Shown: positions 42,378 through 51,954, numbered from the stretch's first letter. The stretch is 64,000 nt of DNA from Variovorax paradoxus EPS (GCF_000184745.1 NC_014931.1:4216001-4280000); one strand, 5' to 3'. The notes: generated by a model from the letters alone, not told the origin. Made by a program: numbers and translations.

Positions 42378-44285
42378 TCAACGCTTGTCGGCAACATCCT
42401 GAACGAGCCTTTGCACGAACGATTCGAGGGACATTGCTCCGAGGTCTTGATTGCCCCGGGCGCGCACTGCGACGGCACCTGCTTCCTTTTCCTTGTCGCC
42501 CACGACGAGGATGTAAGGGAGCTTTTGCAACGAATGCTTCCGTATTTTATACGTAATCTTCTCGTTGTGCAGATCAAGCTGAACCCTAAGCCCTTGATTT
42601 TGCAGCGTTTTCGCAACTTGCGCAGCGTAGTCGGCCTGTCCTTCGCTGATATTGAGCACCGCCACCTGCACCGGAGCGAGCCATGCGGGCAGCGCGCCGG
42701 AGTGGTGTTCGATCAGCATGCCGATGAAGCGCTCCAGGCTGCCCACGATGGCGCGATGCAGCATCACGGGGTGCGCGCGGCCGCTCGATTCCGTCACGTA
42801 TTCGCCGCCCAGGCGCTCGGCCGTGTTGAAGTCGACCTGCATCGTGCCGCACTGCCACTGGCGGCCGATGGCATCGCGCAGCGTGTATTCGATCTTCGGA
42901 CCGTAGAAGGCGCCATCGCCCGGCGAGATGATGAAGTCGACGCCCGAGCGCCGCAGCGACTCCATCACCGCGTGCTCGGCCTTGTCCCACAGCTCGTCGG
43001 AACCGACACGGTTCTCCGGCCGCGTGGCGACCTTGTAGAGGATGTCCGTGAAGCCGAAGTCGGCGTAGACCTTCTGCAACTGCTCCGTGTAAGCGATGCA
43101 TTCGTCGAGGATCTGGTCTTCCGTACAGAAGATGTGCCCGTCGTCCTGCGTGAAGCCGCGCACGCGCATGATCCCGTGCAGCGCGCCGCTGGGTTCATTG
43201 CGATGGCACTGGCCGAACTCGCCGTAGCGCAGCGGCAGGTCGCGATAGCTGCGCAGGTCGCTCTTGAAGATCAGCACGTGGCCCGGGCAGTTCATCGGCT
43301 TCAGCGCGTACTCGCGCTTTTCCGACTCCGTCGTGAACATGTTGTCGCGGTAGTTCTGCCAGTGGCCCGTTTTCTCCCACAGGCTCTTGTCGAGGATCTG
43401 CGGGCCCTTCACTTCCCAGTAGCCCGTGTCGCGGTAGATGCCGCGCATGTACTGCTCGACCGCCTGCCAGACCGCCCATCCCTTGGGATGCCAGAACACC
43501 ACGCCCGGCGCCACTTCGTCGATATGGAACAGGTCGAGTTCCTTGCCGAGCTTGCGGTGGTCGCGCTTTTCGGCTTCCTCGATGCGCTGGATGTACTGGT
43601 CGAGCTGCTTCTTGTCGGCCCAGGCCGTGCCGTAGATGCGCTGCAGCTGCTCGTTCTTGGCATCGCCCCGCCAATAAGCGCCAGCCAGCTTCGTGAGCTT
43701 GAAGACCTTCAGGAAGCGCGTGTTCGGCACGTGCGGGCCGCGGCACATGTCCACGTATTCCTGGTGGTAGTAGAGACCCATCGCCTGCTCGTCGGGCATG
43801 TCCTCGACGAGGCGCAGCTTGTAGTCTTCGCCGCGCGACTTGAAGACCTCGATCACCTCGGCACGAGGCGTCATCTTCTTCACGACGTCGTAGTCCTGCG
43901 CGATCAGCTCGCGCATGCGCGCCTCGATGGCGGCCATGTCCTCGGGCGTGAAAGGGCGCTCGTAGGAAATGTCGTAATAGAAGCCCTCGTCGATCACTGG
44001 CCCAATCACCATCTTGGCCGTCGGATAGAGCTGCTTGACCGCATGCCCGACCAAATGGGCCGTCGAGTGGCGAATGATCTCCAGGCCCTCGTCGTCCTTG
44101 GGCGTGATGATCTGCAGTTTGGCGTCGTGGTCGATGACGTCGCTGGCATCGACGAGCCGGCCATCGACCTTGCCGGCCACCGTCATCTTGGCGAGACCGG
44201 GGCCGATGGACTGGGCCACTTCGGCCACCGAAACCGGGCCTGGGAACTCGCGGCGCGAGTTGTCTGGGAGCGTGATCTGGATCAT
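42378..44285 (-). CDS. thrS: Threonine--tRNA ligase
   Basis: This 635-aa class II synthetase charges tRNA-Thr. Domains in order: TGS (residues 1-60), the alanyl/threonyl second additional domain with the editing motif [10 protein letters not shown] (about 73-83), the catalytic core with motif 2 and zinc ligands ([10 protein letters not shown], about 330-340, and the later [20 protein letters not shown]), motif 3 ([20 protein letters not shown]), and the C-terminal anticodon-binding domain. Length is typical. It is the first gene of the thrS-infC-rpmI-rplT cluster. Confidence 0.98.
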   Translation of the reverse strand: MIQITLPDNSRREFPGPVSVAEVAQSIGPGLAKMTVAGKVDGRLVDASDVIDHDAKLQIITPKDDEGLEIIRHSTAHLVGHAVKQLYPTAKMVIGPVIDEGFYYDISYERPFTPEDMAAIEARMRELIAQDYDVVKKMTPRAEVIEVFKSRGEDYKLRLVEDMPDEQAMGLYYHQEYVDMCRGPHVPNTRFLKVFKLTKLAGAYWRGDAKNEQLQRIYGTAWADKKQLDQYIQRIEEAEKRDHRKLGKELDLFHIDEVAPGVVFWHPKGWAVWQAVEQYMRGIYRDTGYWEVKGPQILDKSLWEKTGHWQNYRDNMFTTESEKREYALKPMNCPGHVLIFKSDLRSYRDLPLRYGEFGQCHRNEPSGALHGIMRVRGFTQDDGHIFCTEDQILDECIAYTEQLQKVYADFGFTDILYKVATRPENRVGSDELWDKAEHAVMESLRRSGVDFIISPGDGAFYGPKIEYTLRDAIGRQWQCGTMQVDFNTAERLGGEYVTESSGRAHPVMLHRAIVGSLERFIGMLIEHHSGALPAWLAPVQVAVLNISEGQADYAAQVAKTLQNQGLRVQLDLHNEKITYKIRKHSLQKLPYILVVGDKEKEAGAVAVRARGNQDLGAMSLESFVQRLVQDVADKR

Positions 44286-44300
44286 GTGAAACCTCGGGAG

Positions 44301-44332
44301 AAAACAAAAAAGCGCGGTGGATGCCGCGCTTT
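44301..44332 (-). terminator. Factor-independent terminator in the thrS leader
   Basis: On the minus strand, AAAGCGCGG, a six-base loop and CCGCGCTTT are followed by TTTGTTTTC. It ends 16 bases before the thrS start codon and well after the separate aceA terminator. It is therefore in the thrS 5' leader or just before its promoter. Attenuation of thrS is a possible reading. Confidence 0.7.
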
Positions 44333-44554
44333 GCTTGGTTGGGAGCTGGAAGAAAAACCAGCGAGCGCGGGCTACCGGCCCTTTCCTTCGATCGCTTCGA
44401 AGAAGAAAAAGCCGCTCGATCCTTGCGGAGTAGTTCGCGGTGTCATAACCAAGGTGCCTTTCTCGCTCTTGTTGAGTGCAGAGGCGGCGATTCTAACTTC
44501 TGGCCGCTCGAACTGTCGCAGCAGCCTCCTCCGGCCCCGCCGATGAAACGCCAC

Positions 44555-44583
44555 AAAAAAAAGCCCGGCACACGGCCGGGCTT
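44555..44583 (-). terminator. Terminator of aceA
   Basis: On the minus strand, AAGCCCGGCC with its complement GCCGGGCTT is followed by a run of eight T. It lies 32 bases after the aceA stop. Confidence 0.85.
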
Positions 44584-44614
44584 GAGAGTGACAGCGAAAA
44601 ACTGCGTCGGCAGA

Positions 44615-45952
44615 TCAGTGGAACTGCTCTTCCTCGGTCGAACCCGACAGAGCCTTCACGCTTGACGAACCGCCCTGGATCACGGTGGTCACGTCGTCGA
44701 AGTAGCCCGCGCCGACTTCCTGCTGGTGCGACACGAAGGTGTAGCCCTTGTCGCGTGCGGCGAACTCGGGTTCCTGCACCATGTTGACGTAGTGCTTCAT
44801 GCCTTCGCCGTTAGCGTACGCATGGGCGAACTGGAAGGTGTTGTACCAGTTGATGTGGATGCCGGCCAGCGTGATGAACTGGTACTTGTAGCCCAGCTCC
44901 GAGAGGTCTTCCTGGAACGAAGCGATCTGCTTGTCGTCAAGGTTCTTCTTCCAGTTGAACGACGGCGAGCAGTTGTACGAGAGCAGCTTGCCGGGGCAGG
45001 CGGCGTGCACGGCTTGCGCGAATTCGCGGGCGAAGCCGATATCGGGCACACCGGTTTCGCACCACACGAGGTCCGCGTAGGGCGCGTAAGCCACGCCGCG
45101 GCTGATGGCCTGCTCCAGGCCGTTCTTGACCCGGTAGAAGCCTTCCTGCGTGCGCTCGCCGGTCAGGAAAGGCTTGTCGTTCGCGTCGTGATCGGACGTG
45201 ATCAGGTTGGCGGCTTCCGCGTCGGTGCGGGCCAGAACAATGGTCGGCACGCCCATAACGTCGGCGGCGAAACGCGCGGAAATCAGCTTCTCGCACGCTT
45301 CGTGCGTCGGCACGAGCACCTTGCCGCCCATGTGGCCGCACTTCTTCACGGCAGCCAGTTGGTCTTCGAAGTGCACGCCGGCGGCGCCGGAAGCAATCAT
45401 GTTCTTCATGAGTTCGAAGGCGTTCAGCACGCCGCCGAAACCGGCTTCGGCATCGGCCACGATCGGCAGGAAGTAGTCGATGAATTCCTTGTCGCCCGGG
45501 TTGATGCCGCGGCCCCACTGGATTTCATCGGCGCGCTTGAAGGTGTTGTTGATGCGGCGGACCATCGTCGGCACCGAATCGTAGGCGTACAGCGACTGGT
45601 CGGGGTACATCGTCTCGGACGTGTTGCCATCGGCGGCGACCTGCCAGCCCGACAGGTACACGGCTTCCAAGCCTGCCTTGGCCTGCTGCATGGCCTGGCC
45701 GGCGGAGATGGCGCCGAATGCGTTCACGTAGCCCTTCTTCGCGCCGCCGTTGATCTTGTCCCAGAGCTTCTCGGCACCGCGGCGGGCCAGCGTCTGCTCG
45801 ATGGGAAAAGAGCCGCGAAGGCGAACCACGTCGGCCGCGCTGTAGCCGCGCTTGACGCCCTTCCAGCGCGGATTGGTGGCCCAGTCTTTTTCGAGGGCGG
45901 CAATTTGTTGTTCGCGGCTCAGTTGTTCTGTGAGGGTCTGGGGCATGGTCAC
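44615..45952 (-). CDS. aceA: Isocitrate lyase
   Basis: This enzyme cleaves isocitrate to glyoxylate and succinate in the glyoxylate shunt, needed for growth on acetate and fatty acids. The protein has 445 aa, the usual length of the short bacterial form. The catalytic loop [10 protein letters not shown] (about residues 193-202) with the active Cys is present, as are the substrate-binding [10 protein letters not shown] and [11 protein letters not shown] stretches. Malate synthase is not in the window. AT-rich palindromes lie upstream (see 46031-46120). Confidence 0.97.
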   Translation of the reverse strand: MTMPQTLTEQLSREQQIAALEKDWATNPRWKGVKRGYSAADVVRLRGSFPIEQTLARRGAEKLWDKINGGAKKGYVNAFGAISAGQAMQQAKAGLEAVYLSGWQVAADGNTSETMYPDQSLYAYDSVPTMVRRINNTFKRADEIQWGRGINPGDKEFIDYFLPIVADAEAGFGGVLNAFELMKNMIASGAAGVHFEDQLAAVKKCGHMGGKVLVPTHEACEKLISARFAADVMGVPTIVLARTDAEAANLITSDHDANDKPFLTGERTQEGFYRVKNGLEQAISRGVAYAPYADLVWCETGVPDIGFAREFAQAVHAACPGKLLSYNCSPSFNWKKNLDDKQIASFQEDLSELGYKYQFITLAGIHINWYNTFQFAHAYANGEGMKHYVNMVQEPEFAARDKGYTFVSHQQEVGAGYFDDVTTVIQGGSSSVKALSGSTEEEQFH

Positions 45953-46030
45953 TCCGTGAGGTTGATTGAAGGTTGAAAGCGGTTGGGCGCTGCGGCCTTG
46001 GCATCAACTGTACTTCGATCGCAGACTCTT

Positions 46031-46120
46031 ATGTCTTATAGAAGACATATTTTTCAATCAATAAAATCAACGACTTATGGATATATCTCTCAATGCGAAA
46101 TTATTTTTCTCATATTGAGA
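46031..46120. promoter_or_regulatory. AT-rich palindromes upstream of aceA
   Basis: Two inverted repeats lie in the AT-rich 45953-46163 gap: ATGTCTT-ATAG-AAGACAT (46031-46048) and TCTCAAT-N19-ATTGAGA (46088-46120). They are 79 to 168 bases upstream of the aceA start codon and are candidate operators. The regulator is unknown and no regulator gene is adjacent. Confidence 0.55.
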
Positions 46121-46163
46121 AAAAATATTGCGCCGCAACAGTCACCTCTTCCACGATGTGCAA

Positions 46164-46580
46164 TCACTCTTTCTGTGGTGAAAACGCCGGCGATTTCTGC
46201 GCGGCATGTGCAATCCAATCGCCGCCGCCGCCGATCACCGCACGCCCTTCGATCCGCGAAGGATGGATCTCATAGACCAAGCAATCGAGCCACTGCGCGC
46301 CGACCGCCACACGAACCCTGCGCTTGATGTATTCACCCGAATCGTCCTCGGCCACTTCTTCCAGCAGATCGAGCGCCGCCTCGACTTCGGGCTCTACGCG
46401 ATAGACCTCGCCCTTCACGCGCCCCACGCCGCCGAGCACGACGCCTGGATAAGCGCCAAGGTCGTACAGCGTCCCGTCAATGCTCGCCTCGCCGACGAAC
46501 ACAGGCGAAGGCCGATAGCGCGCGATGTCGTTGCGCCCATGCCGGCGCAGCGTGCCGTAGACAAAAACGTGGGGCATCAT
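46164..46580 (-). CDS. Gamma-glutamylcyclotransferase-like (AIG2/BtrG fold) protein
   Basis: This 138-aa cytoplasmic protein begins with the family signature VFVYGTLRRHGRN. A conserved acidic residue in ALDLLEEVAEDDSGEYIKRR takes the place of the catalytic Glu. Family members cyclise gamma-glutamyl amines or amino acids; the substrate here is unknown. Two adjacent ATGs (46580, 46577) are possible starts. It is divergent from the EamA transporter gene with a 39-base gap. Confidence 0.85.
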   Translation of the reverse strand: MMPHVFVYGTLRRHGRNDIARYRPSPVFVGEASIDGTLYDLGAYPGVVLGGVGRVKGEVYRVEPEVEAALDLLEEVAEDDSGEYIKRRVRVAVGAQWLDCLVYEIHPSRIEGRAVIGGGGDWIAHAAQKSPAFSPQKE

Positions 46581-46619
46581 CGAATCCGCTTTCTTCCGCA
46601 ACAACAAAACTTCAGTCTA

Positions 46620-47543
46620 TTGAACTCCGCTGCCCCCGCGTCCGGCCGTCTCGTGGCCTACGGCTGCCTCGCCCTGAGCATGTCGCTCGTTGGCGCCTAC
46701 GTTGCCCTTTCGAAACCTCTCGTTGCTGCCTTTCCGGTGTTGCTGCTTGCATGGCTGCGCTTCGGCATCGCCGCGCTGGCGATGCCCCACTGGCTCAAGC
46801 GCGGCGCGGACGAAGCACCGATGACAGCGCGCACCCGCGGACTCGTCTTCCTCGAATCATTTCTCGGCAACTTCCTGTTCTCCATCTGCATGCTGTTCGG
46901 CGTGAGCATCACGAGCGCGGTCTCGGCGGGCGTGATCATGGCGTCGATCCCCGCGATGGTTGCGTTGGCGAGCTGGCTCTTTCTGCGCGAGCGCATCACG
47001 GTGCGCATCGGTCTGGCCATCGCGTGCGCTGCATTCGGCATCGGCCTGCTGGCGCTCAGCCCCGCGCATGCGCCGGCTTCGCCCGACGCAGCCAAGTCGT
47101 CGACGCCGTGGCTCGGCAACTTGCTGGTGTTCTGCGCGGTGCTCTGCGAGGCCGCGTATGTGGTGATCGGCAAGTCGCTCACCGGGCGAGTCGGACCCAA
47201 GCGCATCGCGTCGCTCATCAACCTCTGGGGCTTCGTGCTCTCGACGCCCCTGGGCATCTGGTTCGCGCTGTCGTTCGATTTCGGCGCGGTGCGCGGCGGC
47301 ATGTGGGTGCTCCTCGTGGCCTACGCGCTCGCCGCGAGCATCTGGACGGTGTGGCTCTGGATGACGGGCCTGCGCCATGTTCCCGCTGCACAGGCTGGAG
47401 TTTTCGCAGTGCTGCTGCCCGTCAGTGCGGCCCTCGTGGGCGTGCTCGTGCTCGGCGAAAACCTCTCCGGGCCGCAGCTGATCGCGTTCGCGCTTGCACT
47501 CGCAGGCGTGGTGCTCGCGACCTGGCCTGGGCGTCGAAGGTGA
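46620..47543 (+). CDS. EamA/DMT-superfamily permease
   Basis: This is an inner-membrane transporter with ten predicted transmembrane helices arranged as two EamA repeats (the first from LVGAYVALSKPLVAAFPVLL, the second from LGNLLVFCAVLCEAAYVVIG). RhaT/YdcZ-like members export metabolites or amino acids; the substrate cannot be read from sequence. The start is uncertain. TTG at 46620 gives 307 aa, GTG at 46653 and ATG at 46680 are shorter alternatives, and the open frame further left overlaps the divergent gene and is not protein-like. Confidence 0.85.
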   Translation: MNSAAPASGRLVAYGCLALSMSLVGAYVALSKPLVAAFPVLLLAWLRFGIAALAMPHWLKRGADEAPMTARTRGLVFLESFLGNFLFSICMLFGVSITSAVSAGVIMASIPAMVALASWLFLRERITVRIGLAIACAAFGIGLLALSPAHAPASPDAAKSSTPWLGNLLVFCAVLCEAAYVVIGKSLTGRVGPKRIASLINLWGFVLSTPLGIWFALSFDFGAVRGGMWVLLVAYALAASIWTVWLWMTGLRHVPAAQAGVFAVLLPVSAALVGVLVLGENLSGPQLIAFALALAGVVLATWPGRRR

Positions 47544-47698
47544 AAAGCGACGCTTCTCTCCTCTGAAAAAACAACAACTCCCAATGAAAAAACCGTTTTT
47601 TCCCTTGGAAACGCGTTTTTTCTCCTTTAGCATCCGCATTGCCACTGGAGACGCAAGTTTTTCATTGGTGAATGTTCAACCAAAAAAGGAAATCAACC

Positions 47699-48145
47699 AT
47701 GGCAACTGCAAAGAAGGCTCCGGCCAAGAAAGCTCCGGCAAAGAAGGCCGCTCCCGCAAAGAAGGCTGCTGCTCCTGCGAAGAAGGCTGCACCGGCGAAG
47801 AAGGCAGCTCCCGCAAAGAAGGCTGCTGCTCCTGCGAAGAAGGCCGCACCGGCGAAGAAGGCAGCTCCTGCAAAGAAGGCAGCTCCCGCCAAGAAGCGCA
47901 CGCCCAACGCTGCGTTCATGAAGGCACTGACCCCCAGCCCGGCACTCGCTGCCGTGGTCGGCTCGACGCCTCTGCCGCGCACCGCTGTCGTGAGCAAGCT
48001 GTGGGACTACATCAAGAAGAACAACCTTCAAGACAAGGCCAACAAGCGCAACATCAACGCCGACGCCAAGCTGAAGGAAATCTTCGGCAAGTCGCAAGTG
48101 TCGATGTTCGAACTGGCTGCCCTGATCGGCAAGCACGTCAAGTAA
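47699..48145 (+). CDS. Histone H1-like / SWIB (MDM2) domain protein, 148 aa
   Basis: The N-terminal 65 residues are nearly pure Lys/Ala/Pro repeats (units of KKAAPA and AKKA), like histone H1 tails. The C-terminal 80 residues form a SWIB/MDM2 domain (LAAVVGSTPLPRTAVVSKLW, DYIKKNNLQDKANKRNINAD, LKEIFGKSQVSMFELAALIG). Such fusions occur in Burkholderiales and Chlamydiae and are thought to be nucleoid-associated. The start at 47699 has AAGGAA 8 bases before it. A strong terminator follows. Confidence 0.93.
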   Translation: MATAKKAPAKKAPAKKAAPAKKAAAPAKKAAPAKKAAPAKKAAAPAKKAAPAKKAAPAKKAAPAKKRTPNAAFMKALTPSPALAAVVGSTPLPRTAVVSKLWDYIKKNNLQDKANKRNINADAKLKEIFGKSQVSMFELAALIGKHVK

Positions 48146-48176
48146 GCGCTCAGGGGCCTCGCGCTCCTGAATCAAG

Positions 48177-48202
48177 AAGCCGGCTCATGCCGGCTTTTTT
48201 TT
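48177..48202 (+). terminator. Terminator of the SWIB gene
   Basis: AAGCCGGC, loop TCAT and GCCGGCTT are followed by a run of T (eight in total). It overlaps the last codons of the convergent AraC-type gene. Confidence 0.85.
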
Positions 48203-48967
48203 CGCCTGCGGCAAGGCCATCCCTCCCTCGAAAAAACGCGCAGGCGTGCAGCCGAAGTTCTTGCGGAAGGTCTCGATGAACGCGCTCACCGAGCTGTAGC
48301 CCACCGTCAACGCGACAGCCGTGACGGACTCGCCAAGGCTCAGCAGTTCGACGGCCTTCAGCAAGCGCGATTGCTGCCGCCATTGCGCGAAGCTCAATCC
48401 GGTTTCGACCGCAAAGCGACGCGTGAGCGTGCGGCGCGCCATGCCGATGCGATCGACCCACTGGTCGATCGTGTCGGGCATCGCGGGATCGTTCGCCAGC
48501 GCAGCGGCCATCGCTGCCAGGCGTTTGTCCTGCGGCATCGGCAGATGCAGCGACGGCTTTGCACTCGCTGCGAGTTCATCGAGCAGCACACCGACAAGCC
48601 GCTCACGACGCTCTTCGACAACCGCCGACGATGCACCATCGAGCGCCGTCAGTTGGTCGATCAGCGCCCGCATCAACGTCGTCGTCGCAAACACATGCGG
48701 CCCGTCGGGCAGGCCTGCCGCCATCGCCGGATCGATGTGCAGGCTCCAGCCCGCCGTGGCGCCGAAGCTCTGCGCCGCATGCGCGCAGCGCGGCGCAATC
48801 CAGCCGATCCATCCCGGCGGCTGCACCCAGCGTCCCGAGGGCGTCTCGATGACCTGCAGCCCCTCGCGCAAGGCGAACAATTGGCCGGTCTCGTGCGCGT
48901 GATGGCCCGTGACGCGCGGCGCCTCGTACGTGTTGATCCAGAGCCTGACGGGCGCCTCAGCCGCCAT
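48185..48967 (-). CDS. AraC-family transcriptional regulator, 260 aa
   Basis: The N-terminal half is a cupin-like sensor (GHHAHETGQLFALREGLQVI). The C-terminal half has the two AraC helix-turn-helix motifs (MARRTLTRRFAVETGLSFAQ and VTAVALTVGYSSVSAFIETF, then FRKNFGCTPARFF). It is divergent from the 98-aa gene at 49071, which it might control. The ligand is unknown. Confidence 0.9.
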   Translation of the reverse strand: MAAEAPVRLWINTYEAPRVTGHHAHETGQLFALREGLQVIETPSGRWVQPPGWIGWIAPRCAHAAQSFGATAGWSLHIDPAMAAGLPDGPHVFATTTLMRALIDQLTALDGASSAVVEERRERLVGVLLDELAASAKPSLHLPMPQDKRLAAMAAALANDPAMPDTIDQWVDRIGMARRTLTRRFAVETGLSFAQWRQQSRLLKAVELLSLGESVTAVALTVGYSSVSAFIETFRKNFGCTPARFFEGGMALPQAKKKPA

Positions 48968-49070
48968 GCCTGGCCCGCCGGAGGTATCGATTGGCCCCGC
49001 GCCGCAAGCCGCGAAGTGGCCCGCTGCCTAGCATCGAACTCATCTTCACAACGCCTTCAAAGGAACACAC

Positions 49071-49367
49071 ATGCAAGCCCAAGACGTATTGCCCGACGGC
49101 CAAGACTTCGTCCTCAGGAATGGACTCCAGTTGCGCAAAGGATCGGTCGCCGCCTTCCTCGCCAACGCGCAGCTGCTGCAGGACCCCAACGCAACCGCCG
49201 AAGCGACGCAAGCCGCCGAGCGCGACCTGATCGCGCTGCTGCCCGCGCTCGAAGCGCTCGGCCTGTTCGATGTGTTCGAGTTGCGCTCGCCCGCGCTGCG
49301 CGACGAGGTGGCCCGTCACCGCGCGGCGCTCATCAGTTCCGCGCCTGCTGCTGCGCCGCGCGCCTGA
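49071..49367 (+). CDS. Small hypothetical protein, 98 aa
   Basis: This helical, acidic protein starts MQAQDVLPDGQDFVLRNGLQ, with a purine-rich AAAGGA 10 bases upstream. No signal peptide or membrane segment. The Leu/Ala-rich C-terminus overlaps the end of the convergent thiamine-diphosphate enzyme gene by 35 bases. It is divergent from the AraC gene, the usual arrangement of a regulator and its target. I do not recognise a family. Confidence 0.75.
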   Translation: MQAQDVLPDGQDFVLRNGLQLRKGSVAAFLANAQLLQDPNATAEATQAAERDLIALLPALEALGLFDVFELRSPALRDEVARHRAALISSAPAAAPRA

Positions 49368-51057
49368 TCGAGCCCAGCGTCCCGCGCGTGGTGATCACCT
49401 CGGGGTCCAGCGGAATCTCGATCAGCGTGCCCGTGTCGGCCGCCAGCGCGCGCAGCAGCGCTGCTTCGAACTGCGCGGTCTCCGTTACGCGCTCGGCCGC
49501 ATAGCCGTAGGCGCGAGCGAGACCGCAGAAGTCGGGGTTGCGCAGCGCGGTGCCGCTGGTGCGCTCCGGGTACTCGCGCTCCTGGTGCATTCGGATCGTG
49601 CCGAACATGCCGTTGTTGAGCAGCACGACGATGCTCTTCCCGCCGTGCTGCGCGGCCGTCGCCAGCTCCTGGCCCGTCATCAGGAAATCGCCGTCGCCCG
49701 CGATCGTGAAGGCCACGCGCCCCGTCGCCAGGTTCGCGGCAATGCCGGCCGGCACGCCATAGCCCATCGCACCGCTGGTCGGCGCCAGCTGCGTCTTGCG
49801 CCCCTTGGCGAGCCCGTGATAGCGAAAGTAGCGATGCACCCAGCTCGCGAAATTGCCGGCGCCGTTGGTGATGGCCGCATCCGGCGGCAGGTGCTTTTGC
49901 AGCAGCGCGACGACCGCGGCCATGTCGACCGGGCCGCGCGGCGTCTCGGCCGGCATGCCGGCCAGCGCCTGGGGCACGAGGTTGGCTTCGTAGTCCGCAT
50001 GCGCCTGTTCGGTCCATTCCTCCCACGGCAAGGTCGGCGGCGCGCTCAGCACCTCGAGGCTGCGCGCCGCGGCACTCATGCCTGCGTTGATCGCCAGGTC
50101 GGCCCGGTAGACGCGGTTCAGCTCCTCGGCGCTCGCATGGATGTGCACCAGCACCTGCTTCGCCTTCGGCGCTTCGAGCAGCGTGTAGCCGCCCGTCGTC
50201 ATCTCGCCGAGACGCGGGCCGATCGCGAGGATCAGGTCCGCATCCTTCACACGCTGCGCTAGCTTCGGATTGATCGCGATGCCGACATCGCCCGCGTACA
50301 GCGGATGGTGGTTGTCGAAAGTGTCCTGGTAGCGGAAGGCGTTCGCCACAGGCAGGCGCCAGTTTTCGGCAAAGCGCTGCAGCGCCTGCGCGGCCTGCGT
50401 CGTCCAGCCACCGCCGCCGGCAATCACCAGCGGCCGCTCGGACTTCAACAACAGTTGGCGCAAGGTCCGCAGCGCACCCGGATCGCTCCACGGCTGCACC
50501 GTCTCCACGCGCGGCAACGGCCGCGCCGAAGTCTCCGAACGCAGCATGTCCTCGGGCAGCACCAGCACGACCGGCCCCGGCCGCCCGTTCATCGCCGTGG
50601 CAAAGGCGCGCGCCACGTATTCGGGAATGCGGTCCGCATCGTCGATGCGCTCCACGCGCTTGGCGAAGCCCTTCGTGCTCGGCCCGAAGAAGCTGCCGTA
50701 GTCGACTTCCTGGAAAGCCTCGCGGTCGCGGAAGTCGCTGCCGACGTCGCCCACGAACAGCACCATCGGCGTCGAGTCCTGAAACGCGTTGTGCACGCCG
50801 ATCGATGCGTTGGTGGCGCCCGGCCCGCGGGTGACGAAGCACACGCCCGGCCGCCCCGTCAGCTTGCCGTGCGCCTCGGCCATGAAGGCCGCGCCGCCCT
50901 CCTGCCGGTTCACGATGAAGCGCGCGCGGTCGCCATACGCATGAAAGCCGTCGAGCACGGCGAGGAAGCTTTCCCCCGGCACGCCGAACGCGATCTCCAT
51001 GCCCTGCGCGATCAGGCACTCGACGATCAGGCGGCCTGCGGGTTGTGATGTACTCAT
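49333..51057 (-). CDS. Thiamine-diphosphate-dependent enzyme, acetolactate-synthase-like
   Basis: The 574-aa protein has all three domains of the family: an N-terminal Pyr domain with the activating Glu (FGVPGESFLAVLDGF), a central Rossmann-like domain (GPRLGEMTTGGYTLLE) and a C-terminal PP domain with the TPP/Mg motif GDGDFLMTGQ followed by NNGMFGTIR. This type includes acetolactate synthase, benzoylformate decarboxylase and oxalyl-CoA decarboxylase. The absence of a small ilvN-like subunit gene suggests a catabolic role. It is divergent from the TetR gene at 51151, so it may belong to the same regulon as the downstream operon. Confidence 0.88.
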   Translation of the reverse strand: MSTSQPAGRLIVECLIAQGMEIAFGVPGESFLAVLDGFHAYGDRARFIVNRQEGGAAFMAEAHGKLTGRPGVCFVTRGPGATNASIGVHNAFQDSTPMVLFVGDVGSDFRDREAFQEVDYGSFFGPSTKGFAKRVERIDDADRIPEYVARAFATAMNGRPGPVVLVLPEDMLRSETSARPLPRVETVQPWSDPGALRTLRQLLLKSERPLVIAGGGGWTTQAAQALQRFAENWRLPVANAFRYQDTFDNHHPLYAGDVGIAINPKLAQRVKDADLILAIGPRLGEMTTGGYTLLEAPKAKQVLVHIHASAEELNRVYRADLAINAGMSAAARSLEVLSAPPTLPWEEWTEQAHADYEANLVPQALAGMPAETPRGPVDMAAVVALLQKHLPPDAAITNGAGNFASWVHRYFRYHGLAKGRKTQLAPTSGAMGYGVPAGIAANLATGRVAFTIAGDGDFLMTGQELATAAQHGGKSIVVLLNNGMFGTIRMHQEREYPERTSGTALRNPDFCGLARAYGYAAERVTETAQFEAALLRALAADTGTLIEIPLDPEVITTRGTLGSIRRAAQQQARN

Positions 51058-51150
51058 GAGAAGTCGAACCTCAGCTGCAATGTCTCCGGCAATTATGTGC
51101 GTCTGCTCCTCACGCCTTGCGTTAATTCCCCAAATGGTTAAATTCGCGCC

Positions 51151-51807
51151 ATGAAGGCACCGAAGGATTCCCCGATCGAGACGCTAGAGCCGCGCTCGCG
51201 CGATGCCGACCGCTCGCAGCTCGCCATCCTCGCCGCGGCCCGCGAGGAGTTCTCGCAGCTGGGCCTGGCGGGCGCGCGCATGGACAGCATCGCGACGCGC
51301 GCGGGCCTGAACAAGCGCCTCATCTACTACTACTTCGGCAGCAAGGACGACCTGTTCCTCGCGGTGCTCGAACGCACCTATGCCGACATCCGCGAAGCCG
51401 AGCAGCGGCTGCACCTGGACGAGATCGAGCCGGTCGAGGCGATCCGCCAGCTCGTGTCGTTCACCTGGCACTACTACCTCGAACACCCCGAGTTCATCAC
51501 GCTGCTCAACAGCGAGAACCTGCATCGCGCCGCGCACCTGAAGCGCTCCGAGCGCATCCAGGAAATGAACTCGCCACTCGTGCAACTGCTCGACACAGTG
51601 CTCGAGCGCGGCCGGCGCGAGAACCTGTTCCACGCGGGCGTGGACCCGGTGCAGCTCTACATCTCGATCGCGTCGCTCTGCTACTTCTACCTCTCGAACA
51701 ACCACACGCTCTCGGCCATCTTCGGCCGTGACCTGCGTGCGCCCAAGGCGATGGCGCAACGCCTCTCGCACATGACCGACCTGGTCCTGGGCTACGTCCT
51801 GCGCTGA
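51151..51807 (+). CDS. TetR-family transcriptional regulator, 218 aa
   Basis: The N-terminal HTH is typical (SQLGLAGARMDSIATRAGLN, then KRLIYYYFGSKDDLF). The C-terminal part resembles TetR_C_6-type ligand domains (FTWHYYLEHPEFITLLNSEN). Such regulators often repress catabolic operons and are relieved by a substrate or intermediate. It lies between a divergent TPP-enzyme gene and a co-directional ABC/catabolic operon. The palindrome at 51890-51909 is a candidate binding site. Confidence 0.92.
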   Translation: MKAPKDSPIETLEPRSRDADRSQLAILAAAREEFSQLGLAGARMDSIATRAGLNKRLIYYYFGSKDDLFLAVLERTYADIREAEQRLHLDEIEPVEAIRQLVSFTWHYYLEHPEFITLLNSENLHRAAHLKRSERIQEMNSPLVQLLDTVLERGRRENLFHAGVDPVQLYISIASLCYFYLSNNHTLSAIFGRDLRAPKAMAQRLSHMTDLVLGYVLR

Positions 51808-51855
51808 GCGCGGACGCTCCAAAACCTCCTCCGGGTATTCACTAGGCGGCGTCGG

Positions 51856-51909
51856 TTGACGCTGCGGCGCAGCCGTTCCTAAAATCGCTAATTCACTTAT
51901 TGGTGAATT
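51856..51909 (+). promoter_or_regulatory. Promoter and overlapping operator of the catabolic operon
   Basis: A sigma70-like promoter is visible: -35 TTGACG (51856-51861), 18-base spacer, -10 TAAAAT (51880-51885). Straight after it is the inverted repeat AATTCAC-N6-GTGAATT (51890-51909), which would cover the start point. This layout suits repression, and the adjacent TetR protein is the obvious candidate. The first operon gene starts at 51955. Confidence 0.7.
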
Positions 51910-51954
51910 GAACCGATTCAAGACAGCGGCCCGACCGCGCGGAGACAAAGAACC

